Of a stretch of DNA of 30,095 bases, positions 21,606 to 28,972 are shown piece after piece; position 1 is the first letter of the stretch; each line of letters opens with the position of its first letter. The translations under genes were made by a program, and so were the position numbers. Below the pieces are notes generated by a model. It saw only the letters and a program-made list of their open reading frames with translations. It made no database searches and was not told the DNA's origin. Source of the DNA: UBA525 sp964589765. Its GTDB lineage: Archaea > Nanobdellota > Nanobdellia > Woesearchaeales > UBA525. Where the stretch lies: positions 1-30,095 of the forward strand of contig CAZPUM010000015.1 in the NCBI GenBank assembly GCA_964589765.1. Direction: 5' to 3'.

Positions 21606-22279
21606 TCCTCATCACCATAACCGAGGCATTCATCAATGTGAACCACTTCTGGGCCTGAGGTCTGTTCGCCTATCACAAATCCATGTGAGTTATTGACAAT
21701 TGCTGACCTTAGATAGGGTGTTCCCATGTTGGTTGTTGCGGGACTAAGTTCAACTTTTAGGAGTTTCTCAATTCTGTCTATCTCTTCATCAGTTGCGTCC
21801 CTGTGGATAATTCCCCATTTTCCGTTCAGAACGATGAACGCTCCGGGGGTTTTTAGTCCGGCGATATCCATCTGCTCAACAGGAACCCCGAGAAGTTCAG
21901 AGATTTTCTCGGACTCTTCATTAGTGAAGTCTGTGCTAATTATAGCACCATTATCATTACAGACGATGTTGTTTCCCAAACAGGTCTGTTCTGTATCGAA
22001 AACCTTGTATTTAATACCAATTTCGTCCAAGGTGTTTTTTTCGTCTTTGAAAGTGATGCCCGGTATAAGAACAGTTTCGCTGTTTCCGACCATGAAAAGT
22101 CCGGGCATGTTTGTTCCTGCTATCCTGACAAAGTGTAGCTCTGGGTTTCCCAGGCTTTCGACAACAGATTCCATGTGTTTGTCAGGCAGGTGCTCACCGA
22201 ATAACAGCAAGCTATCTGTAGCGTATCCAAATAATCCTATGTTCGGTGAGCCATTGACTCCTGTTCTGTATATGTGCAT
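21602..22279 (-). CDS. eif6: Translation initiation factor 6 (aIF6), ribosome anti-association factor
   Basis: A 225-aa protein from the ATG at 22279 (MHIYRTGVNGSPNIGLFGYA); an upstream TTG at 22285 is less likely. It is the five-fold pseudosymmetric pentein of IF6, with repeated G-(N/S)-x-x-(I/V/L)-G-x-F/(A)-like units: GSPNIGLFGYATDS, NMPGLFMVGNSETVLIP, CLGNNIVCNDNGAIIS, TPGAFIVLNGKWGIIH and GTPYLRSAIVNNSHGFVIG. It binds the large ribosomal subunit and prevents premature joining. The gene heads the eif6-pfdA-ftsY operon. CTTTTAAAG at 22301-22309 is about 26 nt upstream, so the operon mRNA is probably leaderless. The eL20/LX gene found in this cluster in many archaea is absent. Confidence 0.95.
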   Translation of the reverse strand: MHIYRTGVNGSPNIGLFGYATDSLLLFGEHLPDKHMESVVESLGNPELHFVRIAGTNMPGLFMVGNSETVLIPGITFKDEKNTLDEIGIKYKVFDTEQTCLGNNIVCNDNGAIISTDFTNEESEKISELLGVPVEQMDIAGLKTPGAFIVLNGKWGIIHRDATDEEIDRIEKLLKVELSPATTNMGTPYLRSAIVNNSHGFVIGEQTSGPEVVHIDECLGYGDEE

Positions 22280-22317
22280 GTCCAACGCGAAACATAGGGT
22301 CTTTAAAAGCTTCTCGG

Positions 22318-22818
22318 CTAAATTCCGCCCATTGTGTAGGTCATGAAGTTCTTGTCAAGAATCTCAGGGGGTAGTTCAGGAGCAAATCCTTGGATGTAGT
22401 GGTTTTTTGATTGAGTCAGTCTCCTATGCTGTTCTTCTATGGCGCAGGCTATCAAGAAGTCTGAGCAGGTTACTGAGCCAGATTCGACATAATTGTCTTC
22501 GGCGAAGTTTCCCCAGCCGATTGTTGGGTTACCTTTTCGCCAGTTCTTAATATCGCTCCATGTTGCCACATCTACTATTCTCTGGGGTTTTGTTCCTAAT
22601 TCGTCTTTAGGGTTAAAACCCCAAACGCAGGCAATGGTGTGTCTATCGGGGGTGTTAAATGCTTCTTTGTACTCGCTGTAAAGTCTTAAAACGTGTCTGA
22701 ATGCTGACTCTTCAAACAAAGGTCCCTCAAACAGTCCTAAATTTTTCAGTCCTGTAGTGTGTGCGTAGATTCTCGGAAGCGCGGGAATATTTGTTGTAAC
22801 TTGCGCGTAAATTCCCAT
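22318..22818 (-). CDS. Protein of unknown function
   Basis: A 166-aa soluble protein with no signal peptide or membrane helix, beginning MGIYAQVTTNIPALPRIYAH. Notable stretches are IACVWGFNPKDELGTKPQRI, GNPTIGWGNFAEDNYVESGS and SDFLIACAIEEQHRRLTQSK, rich in Trp, Gly and Asn. I do not recognise a family. A TATA-like CTTAAATC at 22838-22845, overlapping the scpA stop codon, lies about 24 nt before the ATG. It precedes the eif6 operon on the same strand but that operon has its own promoter. Confidence 0.72.
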   Translation of the reverse strand: MGIYAQVTTNIPALPRIYAHTTGLKNLGLFEGPLFEESAFRHVLRLYSEYKEAFNTPDRHTIACVWGFNPKDELGTKPQRIVDVATWSDIKNWRKGNPTIGWGNFAEDNYVESGSVTCSDFLIACAIEEQHRRLTQSKNHYIQGFAPELPPEILDKNFMTYTMGGI

Positions 22819-22840
22819 GATTTAGGGATTACCATCTGAT

Positions 22841-23713
22841 TTAAGAAGCTTCTTCCTTGAACTTGGTAAAGTCAGGGGGGGTGGTGTCTCTTAGATGTAT
22901 TGAGATATTGCCAAAGTGCTCTGGTTGTTCCATCTCTACCTTTAGTGCGTTCTCGAGGTGTAACAGTGGTATAAACGCCAAAACCTTGTCTCTTTTATCC
23001 TCTGAACGGCACAAGTGGGAGAACTCTAAACTTCCTGGTTTATTGCCTTCTCCTTCGTAATGATTGTGGATGTGGTCATACACTTCCCGGATAATCTGTG
23101 TTATGTCTTTGAACGATGCCCTGTCAGGCGGGTCAATCTTGTCCAGAATTCGGGCTTTTCTCTTTGGTGGTCGTTTTTGTTGTGTCTCAAGCGCTTTTTC
23201 CAAAGCCTCGACTAAATCGTAAACGGATACTTTTCTTTTTCTAGGTTGAGGGGTTCTTGGAACCAATTTGGGCCTTTCATCTGTAAAGGGCACATTCGGG
23301 TCAAACATGTCTAAATCCCCAAATCCTAGGTCCACGGGCTCTTCAGCGGACTGTATCAGATGGTCTAAGGCTGCAAGCTCCTCAGCGTGTAGTTTCTCTG
23401 CCTTCATCTTAAGTAATACTGCGCAGGCAACCACAACTTTGCCAGATATCCTAAAATCCATCTGTTTAAGCTTTAGGAGCATGTCCCTGAATTTCTGGCT
23501 GATTAGTGAGATGTCGATGTCCCAGGGGTCCATCTGCTCTGTGTCAATAAGTTCGAAAATAATCTGTTTCCAGGAGACATCATCCTGGTGTACAATCAGG
23601 TCTAGAATCTGCTTCTGAGTCTGGTCCTGCGCGTTAGTTACTGTCGTCGTCGCCACTGTGGCCCCTGTCGCTACTATACCATCTAGGAATTGCGGCTTTA
23701 TAAGCATTTTCAT
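22841..23713 (-). CDS. scpA: ScpA, kleisin subunit of SMC (condensin-like) complex
   Basis: A 290-aa kleisin. The N-terminal helical domain has the ScpA features WKQIIFELIDTEQMDPWDID, ISLISQKFRDMLLKLKQMDF and ISGKVVVACAVLLKMKAEKL. A charged linker (about 140-190) includes RTPQPRKRKVSVYDLVEALE. The C-terminal winged helix covers DRASFKDITQIIREVYDHIH to FIPLLHLENALKVEMEQPEHFGNISIHL. It bridges the heads of SMC to organise and segregate the chromosome. No smc or scpB gene is in the window. M1 and M3 are both possible starts. No TATA box lies at 25 nt; one near 23765-23775 would give a 30-nt leader that contains a GAAAC-GGGG-GTTTC hairpin (23726-23739). Confidence 0.92.
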   Translation of the reverse strand: MKMLIKPQFLDGIVATGATVATTTVTNAQDQTQKQILDLIVHQDDVSWKQIIFELIDTEQMDPWDIDISLISQKFRDMLLKLKQMDFRISGKVVVACAVLLKMKAEKLHAEELAALDHLIQSAEEPVDLGFGDLDMFDPNVPFTDERPKLVPRTPQPRKRKVSVYDLVEALEKALETQQKRPPKRKARILDKIDPPDRASFKDITQIIREVYDHIHNHYEGEGNKPGSLEFSHLCRSEDKRDKVLAFIPLLHLENALKVEMEQPEHFGNISIHLRDTTPPDFTKFKEEAS

Positions 23714-23725
23714 TGTATATCGTCA

Positions 23726-23775
23726 GAAACGGGGGTTTCCGTCGTGTGATTACGGCTCGGCCTTTACTTAAAAAT
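23726..23775 (-). promoter_or_regulatory. scpA promoter and hairpin in its leader
   Basis: TATA-like TTTTTAAGTAA near 23765-23775 predicts a start near 23743. The leader would then contain a 5-bp inverted repeat (GAAAC/GTTTC with a 4-nt loop, 23726-23739) and no Shine-Dalgarno. This differs from the leaderless rule in this window. Confidence 0.35.
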
Positions 23776-23807
23776 CCTTCGGCTCTCTGTCTTTTGGTTG
23801 TGTGAAC

Positions 23808-23815
23808 ATTTAAAA
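23808..23815 (+). promoter_or_regulatory. TATA box of tRNA-Val
   Basis: ATTTAAAA centred about 29 nt before the tRNA 5' end. Confidence 0.6.
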
Positions 23816-23840
23816 ATCAAGAATGAATCTCACGTCCTGC

Positions 23841-23913
23841 GGGCCCGTAGTTTAGTGGCTATAACGTCTCGTTTACACCGAGAAGGTCGTCAGTTCGAGT
23901 CTGACCGGGCCCA
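23841..23913 (+). tRNA. tRNA-Val (anticodon TAC)
   Basis: A 73-nt cloverleaf: acceptor GGGCCCG/CGGGCCC, a weak D-stem (GTT/AAC), anticodon stem TCTCG/CGAGA with loop TTTACAC, variable loop AGGTC, T-arm GTCAG-TTCGAGT-CTGAC, discriminator A. CCA is not encoded and no intron is seen. Confidence 0.96.
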
Positions 23914-24024
23914 TATCTGCGCATTAAGACGAGCTCGTTTGAGATGTGTCTGACGAGTCCTTATTCTTTATTCTAAATTCCTAACTATTATATCTGTTCT
24001 TGAATTTCTTGAAATGGTGGTAAG

Positions 24025-24912
24025 ATGACAAACTTAGGATTCATAGGTTATGGTCGCGTTGGCGAAGCAACAGCAAACATTTTCGCAAGAAACCAAAATA
24101 TTTTTTGGTACGATAAGTATAGGTCTGGAGGAAAGAGTCTGACGGATGTGGTTAGTGGTTCAGACATTCTGTTTGTTGGTCTTCCTACCCCTGCAGATTT
24201 CAATGGACTTTGTATTGACCTTACCATAATGGATGAGAACATGGAGCATATTGCCGAGTCTGCTAAAAAAAAGGATTCTAAATTGGGAGTTGTAATCAAA
24301 TCCACAGTTGTTCCTGGTACAACTCGAGACTACCAAGAACAATATCCTCACCTAAAAATGGCGATGAGTCCTGAGTTCTTGACTGATGACAACTATATCG
24401 ATGATGCTTTGAATCCGGACAGGGTTGTTTTCGGCTCAGATGACAAGGAGTTCTTAAAAGAGTTGATGTACCTTTACAGAAATAGATTCCCGGAAGTTCC
24501 AATATTCAGGATGAACCCTACGGAGGCTGAGTTTGTCAAGTATGCCGCGAACATTAGTTTGGCAATGAACATCACTATGGGTAATCTGTTCCATGATGTT
24601 GCTGGTGCTGTATCTGAACAGGGTCAGGTTGTTAACTGGAACGAAAATGTGATGCCTGCTGTTGTCGCTGATGCCAGGGTTGGGAAACATATGAAGGTAT
24701 CCTCTGACAGAGGGTTTGGTGGAAAGTGTTTCCCAAAGGATTTGCTCGCGTTTATCGGTTTAATTAACAGATACAACGATGGCAGTTTGGATTATGCGGA
24801 GAATCTGTTTAAGTCTATGTGGGATTATAACCTGTCTGTTCGTAAAGTCCACGATTGGGAAGAGATTCCGGGTGCTGTAGCTGGAAAAGCCCACGAACTT
24901 TATTCAGGATAA
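24025..24912 (+). CDS. Short UDP-glucose/GDP-mannose dehydrogenase-family protein, lacking the C-terminal domain
   Basis: A 295-aa protein. The N-terminal Rossmann domain opens with NLGFIGYGRVGEATA (G-x-G-x-x-G), followed by ILFVGLPTP, VVIKSTVVPGTTRD and SPEFLTDDNYIDDALNPDRVV, all typical of nucleotide-sugar dehydrogenases. The central helix domain has NPTEAEFVKYAANISLAMNI and the catalytic-cysteine motif GFGGKCFPKDL. Normal enzymes are about 430 aa and have a second Rossmann-like UDP-binding domain; here the protein stops soon after the central domain. Comparable short versions occur in some viruses and small genomes, from memory. It likely oxidises a nucleotide sugar to a uronate if active. 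A TATA-like ATTATATC near 23990 and GGTGG before the ATG suggest a short leader. Confidence 0.85.
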   Translation: MTNLGFIGYGRVGEATANIFARNQNIFWYDKYRSGGKSLTDVVSGSDILFVGLPTPADFNGLCIDLTIMDENMEHIAESAKKKDSKLGVVIKSTVVPGTTRDYQEQYPHLKMAMSPEFLTDDNYIDDALNPDRVVFGSDDKEFLKELMYLYRNRFPEVPIFRMNPTEAEFVKYAANISLAMNITMGNLFHDVAGAVSEQGQVVNWNENVMPAVVADARVGKHMKVSSDRGFGGKCFPKDLLAFIGLINRYNDGSLDYAENLFKSMWDYNLSVRKVHDWEEIPGAVAGKAHELYSG

Positions 24913-24984
24913 AAAAAGGGCAGAGCAAGAACGATTCAACCCCCAAAAGCGTCGTAGACGCCACGTCACGATCTTGGTGCCCAG
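24911..24984 (-). ncRNA. Candidate structured small RNA with its own promoter and T-run terminator
   Basis: On the minus strand ATTATATA (about 25006-25014) is followed about 25-28 nt later by GGGCA (24978-24982). GGGCA pairs with TGCCC at 24918-24922, inside which CAAGA/TCTTG (24972-24976 with 24926-24930) and CG/CG (24969-24970 with 24932-24933) extend the stem. A central perfect hairpin GCGTC-TAC-GACGC occupies 24949-24961. The closing stem is directly followed by seven T (24917-24911), a typical archaeal termination signal. The predicted RNA is about 65 nt plus a U tail, ending at the ugd-like stop codon. No known RNA family is recognised; a plus-strand 3'-UTR structure is the alternative. 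Confidence 0.45.
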
Positions 24985-25051
24985 ACACAAATCTGAACTT
25001 GTGACTATATAATATTTGCTGTAATAGTTGCGTTATGCTAAAAACTTTCAA

Positions 25052-25765
25052 TCAAATGCCTATTGAGCCCCAATCAACGATTGGTAAGTTGTGCCTTTCG
25101 CGGGTTTCTTCTTTATACTGTTCCATGTATTTATAGTTCAGCAAATGGTTTTTCATCTGTAGGAGTGCCGGTTGACCAAACTCTATGGTGTGTCCTATTC
25201 TGTCGTAGCATTGAATCGCCTTAGCGCGTTCAAGTCTTAGAGAATAGGTCAGTTTCGAATGTCTTGCTCCAACTAGGAGTCCTATTCCTGCTCCAAGGGT
25301 GCCAAATAACAACGCTTCTGGAATTGAACCGGTAGTGATGATGGGGGATACAGCTCCTGCGCCTGCTAAAACAGCAGTTGATACAATCATGTCTTTTCTC
25401 CTGAGTCCTTTGATGTCAGCAACAGTTTCTCCAAGCTGAGAACAGTAGTTTATCAGTCGTTTTATACTGTCAGGTTGTGCAAGTTCACAAGAATAATCAT
25501 GGGGATTTCTTGTGATTAATGATATCAAATGTCCCATATCGCTAAGGGCAAATGTGGGCATTTCAGGATTATTGGGTGCTTGGTAGATGCCCCAGTTGTG
25601 CTCCACGGCAAGATCACATATTATAGGTCTGATTGATTCCTGGTCTTCACGACTTGCCCTGTAAGCATCTACGATTTCATAGGGTGTAACTGCCAGAACA
25701 TCCACAATCTCTTCATGGGTTTTTCTTGTTAGTAAATTTACATTCTCTTCTAATCCGTTAACCAT
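25052..25765 (-). CDS. Membrane-associated protein of unknown function, paralog of the next gene
   Basis: A 237-aa protein. The N-terminal ~110 residues are soluble and acidic (EEIVDVLAVTPYEIVDAYRA), with a characteristic NWGIYQAPNNPEMPTFALSD followed by MGHLISLI. After a helix (LINYCSQLGETVADIKGLRRKD) come two Gly/Ala-rich hydrophobic segments (VSTAVLAGAGAVSPIITTG and ALLFGTLGAGIGLLVGA) likely forming a membrane hairpin, then a helical C-terminal part. The same order of elements, including the WG...GHLI motif, is found in the neighbouring 25864-26496 gene. AGAGGAT lies 5 nt before the ATG, so it has a ribosome binding site. No family recognised. Confidence 0.75.
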   Translation of the reverse strand: MVNGLEENVNLLTRKTHEEIVDVLAVTPYEIVDAYRASREDQESIRPIICDLAVEHNWGIYQAPNNPEMPTFALSDMGHLISLITRNPHDYSCELAQPDSIKRLINYCSQLGETVADIKGLRRKDMIVSTAVLAGAGAVSPIITTGSIPEALLFGTLGAGIGLLVGARHSKLTYSLRLERAKAIQCYDRIGHTIEFGQPALLQMKNHLLNYKYMEQYKEETRERHNLPIVDWGSIGI

Positions 25766-25863
25766 TTTATCCTCTTGTTATGTTCAGGACTCCTTTGAAA
25801 ATGCCCTGCTTGAATTGGTTTTTGCACATTATTTAACACTATTGCATGTATTGATTATTATAG

Positions 25864-26496
25864 TTACATTGGTGTTTGGGATTGGATGTAGGTTCTCATT
25901 AGGTGATTCAGAGCGTTATCGCCTGTTCTGATTGCATAGTTCTGCTTTCTGAATTCCTCTATTTCCTCTGCGTTATTAATTGTTGTATTATGCGCTTTCT
26001 TTCCAAGAAGATATGATGCTGTTCCTGTGACTCCTCCTGTGGCCAATGTGAGTGAAACGGCCCCTGCTATTGGAAGCCCTATTGTGCTGGCACTAAGTCC
26101 GCCTGCCAGGAGTCCTAAAGCTCCTGTTACTCCTGAAATTAAACTGGTTCCTTTCTGGATATATTTTGTTGAGATGTCTATTCCTTTGCTGTTATCGATT
26201 ATTTTCTTCATGTTTTTCTCATTAACGATGGCATACGCGATGGTGTTGCCTTTGAAGAATTCGGGGTCGTTTTCGATTCTTGCCGTAATAAGGTGGCCTT
26301 GTTTTGTGTAAGCTATTGATGGGAAAAATGGAGGTTCGTCTTTAGGAACACAGACGCCCCACGAGGTTGTCTCGAGTTCTTTGGGAACGTGAAAGCCGAA
26401 AGGACTGTACTTCCTAGGGTCATTGTAACCCATGTTGAAAAGTGTGTCTCTCAGCTCCTCTGGTGTACACGACACGATAAAATCCTTGATTTCCAT
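25864..26496 (-). CDS. Membrane-associated protein of unknown function, paralog of the downstream gene
   Basis: A 210-aa protein with the order seen in the neighbour at 25052-25765: an acidic helical start (TPEELRDTLFNMGYND), then SWGVCVPKDEPPFFPSIAYT followed by KQGHLITARI, a linker helix, two Gly/Ala/Ser-rich hydrophobic segments (SLISGVTGALGLLAGGLSAS and GLPIAGAVSLTLATGGVTGT), and a helical tail (NNAEEIEEFRKQNYAIRTGD) with NALNHLMRTYI against ALLQMKNHLLN in the neighbour. The two are alignable but diverged, so the duplication is not recent. A TATA-like element (TATATAA, about 26522-26528) lies about 27 nt upstream; the gene is divergent from the Ski2-like helicase. Function unknown. Confidence 0.75.
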   Translation of the reverse strand: MEIKDFIVSCTPEELRDTLFNMGYNDPRKYSPFGFHVPKELETTSWGVCVPKDEPPFFPSIAYTKQGHLITARIENDPEFFKGNTIAYAIVNEKNMKKIIDNSKGIDISTKYIQKGTSLISGVTGALGLLAGGLSASTIGLPIAGAVSLTLATGGVTGTASYLLGKKAHNTTINNAEEIEEFRKQNYAIRTGDNALNHLMRTYIQSQTPM

Positions 26497-26563
26497 GTTG
26501 TTGGAATCTGTTCTCGATTTTTATATATTACTACTTAAAAGTGTCATTTTGTCGAAACCTACA

Positions 26564-26572
26564 CTATAAAAA
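26564..26572 (+). promoter_or_regulatory. TATA box of the Ski2-like helicase gene
   Basis: CTATAAAAA centred about 26 nt before the ATG at 26594; leaderless transcript expected. Confidence 0.6.
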
Positions 26573-26593
26573 GAGGCTAAACTGCCCAAAAAT

Positions 26594-28528
26594 ATGTCTG
26601 AAGAGATTAAATTCCGTGAATTCACCCTCGACAGGTTTCAGGTTGAGGCGATTAAATGGATTGACAAACATGTCAGCGTCGTCGTGAGTGCAGCAACAGG
26701 AACAGGAAAGACACTGATTGCAGACTATGTAATAGACCGTTCTTTCAAACACGGAAAGAAAGTTTTCTACACGGCTCCAATAAAAGCGTTAAGCAACCAA
26801 AAGTTCAGCCAGTTCAAGAAACTGTACGGTAAAGATAATGTTGGAATCCTTACTGGGGACGTGGTCATCAATCCTGAAGCGCCTTTGCTCATCATGACCA
26901 CAGAGATCTACAGAAACATGCTTCTAAGCAAAGACCAAATCACTGATGACCTCCAAGCCGTAATCTTTGACGAAATTCACTTCCTTGGAGACAGAGAGCG
27001 TGGAACAGTCTGGGAGGAGTCAATAATTTTCAGTCCTGACCACGTCAGGTTCTTATGCCTCTCAGCAACAATTCCTAATGCAAGACAGTTCGCTAACTGG
27101 ATTCAACAAATAAAAAATCATGAAGTAAAGGTTGTCACAGAGGCAACGAGAGCGGTCCCACTAGAGATGGGGTTTTTTGACAACAGGTTCGGTTTCGCAG
27201 ATTTAGACGAAATATCTGCCAGGCAGAAGAAGGGGAAATATAATACAAGACCAAAAGGAAGAAAGCAGAAAAAAGTGGATTACGACAAACTGACACATAT
27301 TAATCTAATTCAAAACCTGGCCCAAAAAGAAAGGATTCCCTGTATATACTTCTGTTTCAGTAGGAAATCAACCGAACTAAAAGCTGACGAACTATCATCA
27401 ACAAACAACTTTGTTCCCAAATCCGAAAGTTCAAGACTGAACCTGCTGATAGACAAAAGACTATCAGAACTGGACCCTGCGATAGCAAGACTTAACACAA
27501 CAAAACTTCTGGCTAAATGTTTATCTAAAGGTGTGGCGTTCCACCATGCGGGAGTACTCCCTGCGTTGAAAGAGCTAGTTGAGGAAGTATTTGCTGAATC
27601 ACTGCTCTACGTTCTGTACGCCACAGAGACTTTCGCAGTTGGTATTAATCTGCCTGCAAGAACTGTTTGTTTTGACTCTTTGGAAAAATACGACGGCTTC
27701 GAGTTTCGATACCTGAAATCCAAAGAGTACTTCCAGATGGCCGGCCGTGCCGGAAGAAGAGGAATCGACAAAATAGGGTATGTGTACAGCTACTTAGACC
27801 CTGAATACTCTGACCTGAACACAATCAGGAGAATCACCTCTTCAGATTCAGAACCTTTGGAAAGCCAGTACAAACTATCCTACAACACAATTCTGAACTT
27901 AATCGCGGGACATAACAAGGAAAAACGCGTTGTAATCTTGGGGTCAAGTTTCTACACTTACCAGAAGGCTGGAAAACGCCAAGATAAAATGCTGAAACAG
28001 TATGAACAGAGGGTGAAAACCCTTATAGATATGGAATATCTGTCTTCTGATGGTGAAACTCTAACCCTGAAGGGCAGGTTCGCGAGAAATATCTATCAGG
28101 AAGAGTTGGTACTTACAGAATTATTCACGAGCGCACTGGTTGATGAGTACACTGATGTTCAGATTCTTCTTTTGGTCGCGTCAATAGAGTTCGAACCAAG
28201 ATACAATCTAAAATTCAAGAAAGGCAAGACGCCACACGCCAGACAATTAATGGAGCTTTTCAAACCATACCGGGATATTTTCAGGTATTTCAAAAAAACT
28301 TCTCTTTACGACCTAGAGCCCTTAATTAACGCGTGGTATTCAGGAAGGGAGTTCACTGACTTGTTAGAGTTAACAACTATGTCTGAAGGAGACATTATCA
28401 GATTTTTCAGAAGAATAATTGATGTTTTACAGCAGATTGAACACGCAACAGAGGATGAGGTCCTAAGAAAGAGGGCGAGAGATTGTATTAAGACAATAGA
28501 CAGGGATGTCGTCGAGGTAAGACTGTAG
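26594..28528 (+). CDS. Ski2-like SF2 helicase (Mtr4/Ski2-related)
   Basis: A 644-aa helicase. RecA1: FTLDRFQVEAI (Q-motif), SAATGTGKT (Walker A, 32-40), YTAPIKALSNQK, ILTGDVVINPEAPLLIMTTE, FDEIHFLGDRERGTVWEESI (DEIH 126-129) and CLSATIPNA (SAT 158-160). These are characteristic of Ski2/Mtr4 rather than Hel308. RecA2: GVAFHHAGVLPALKELVEE, VLYATETFAVGINLPARTV and YFQMAGRAGRRGIDKIGYV. A winged-helix and ratchet-like helical region follows; there is no long arch domain. Eukaryotic relatives feed RNA to the exosome; archaeal short members have unclear roles, with RNA turnover the best guess. Monocistronic with its own promoter. Confidence 0.92.
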   Translation: MSEEIKFREFTLDRFQVEAIKWIDKHVSVVVSAATGTGKTLIADYVIDRSFKHGKKVFYTAPIKALSNQKFSQFKKLYGKDNVGILTGDVVINPEAPLLIMTTEIYRNMLLSKDQITDDLQAVIFDEIHFLGDRERGTVWEESIIFSPDHVRFLCLSATIPNARQFANWIQQIKNHEVKVVTEATRAVPLEMGFFDNRFGFADLDEISARQKKGKYNTRPKGRKQKKVDYDKLTHINLIQNLAQKERIPCIYFCFSRKSTELKADELSSTNNFVPKSESSRLNLLIDKRLSELDPAIARLNTTKLLAKCLSKGVAFHHAGVLPALKELVEEVFAESLLYVLYATETFAVGINLPARTVCFDSLEKYDGFEFRYLKSKEYFQMAGRAGRRGIDKIGYVYSYLDPEYSDLNTIRRITSSDSEPLESQYKLSYNTILNLIAGHNKEKRVVILGSSFYTYQKAGKRQDKMLKQYEQRVKTLIDMEYLSSDGETLTLKGRFARNIYQEELVLTELFTSALVDEYTDVQILLLVASIEFEPRYNLKFKKGKTPHARQLMELFKPYRDIFRYFKKTSLYDLEPLINAWYSGREFTDLLELTTMSEGDIIRFFRRIIDVLQQIEHATEDEVLRKRARDCIKTIDRDVVEVRL

Positions 28529-28582
28529 GCCACTTTCTAGTGAGAGAAAAGGTTTAAAAGGCTCATTCTTAAAGGAAATCCA

Positions 28583-28972
28583 ATGGTGTTGTCAGAGTAC
28601 GTAAATGTGTGGATTGGATACGCAAACGTGTTTATCGCTCTTTTCATAATGATTTATGCTTACCTGTTCTTGAAGAAAACCAACGAGCACAGGGATAGGA
28701 GGCCTTGGGACTTCCTGTTTATAGCGTCTGTAGTGTACCTTGTTTACCAGATTTTTGCTGTGTTGTACCTTGGAGGGATTACCACGCTGTCCACTATAGA
28801 TTTAACTTTTGTTAGCAGTCTGATGGCGTTTCTCTACTCGGGGTGTGTACTTTTGGCGTTTATCAGCCAGCACGACCTTATTTTGAGAAGTCAAATAATT
28901 CTTATCAGTAAAAAAGATCCCAAAAACAAGGTCAGGGAAGAAATCGATATTAAAATTGGTGGCAAGAAGTAA
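28583..28972 (+). CDS. Small membrane protein of unknown function
   Basis: A 129-aa protein with three hydrophobic segments (WIGYANVFIALFIMIYAYLF, FLFIASVVYLVYQIFAVLYL and FVSSLMAFLYSGCVLLAFIS) and a basic cytoplasmic tail ending in GGKK. The region between helices 1 and 2 is basic (KKTNEHRDRRPWD). I do not recognise the family. TTTAAAAG at 28553-28560 lies about 26 nt before the ATG. Its stop codon directly abuts the stop codon of the convergent eL41 gene within a perfect palindrome. Confidence 0.75.
   Translation: MVLSEYVNVWIGYANVFIALFIMIYAYLFLKKTNEHRDRRPWDFLFIASVVYLVYQIFAVLYLGGITTLSTIDLTFVSSLMAFLYSGCVLLAFISQHDLILRSQIILISKKDPKNKVREEIDIKIGGKK

Noticed and set aside
21726..22346. 206-codon open frame on the plus strand
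   Set aside because: It is the shadow of eif6; the minus-strand product is an unmistakable IF6.
24911..24992. Plus-strand H/ACA guide RNA (stem followed by ACA at 24985-24987)
   Set aside because: The upper stem is too short for a K-turn or K-loop and the T-run and promoter fit the minus strand better.
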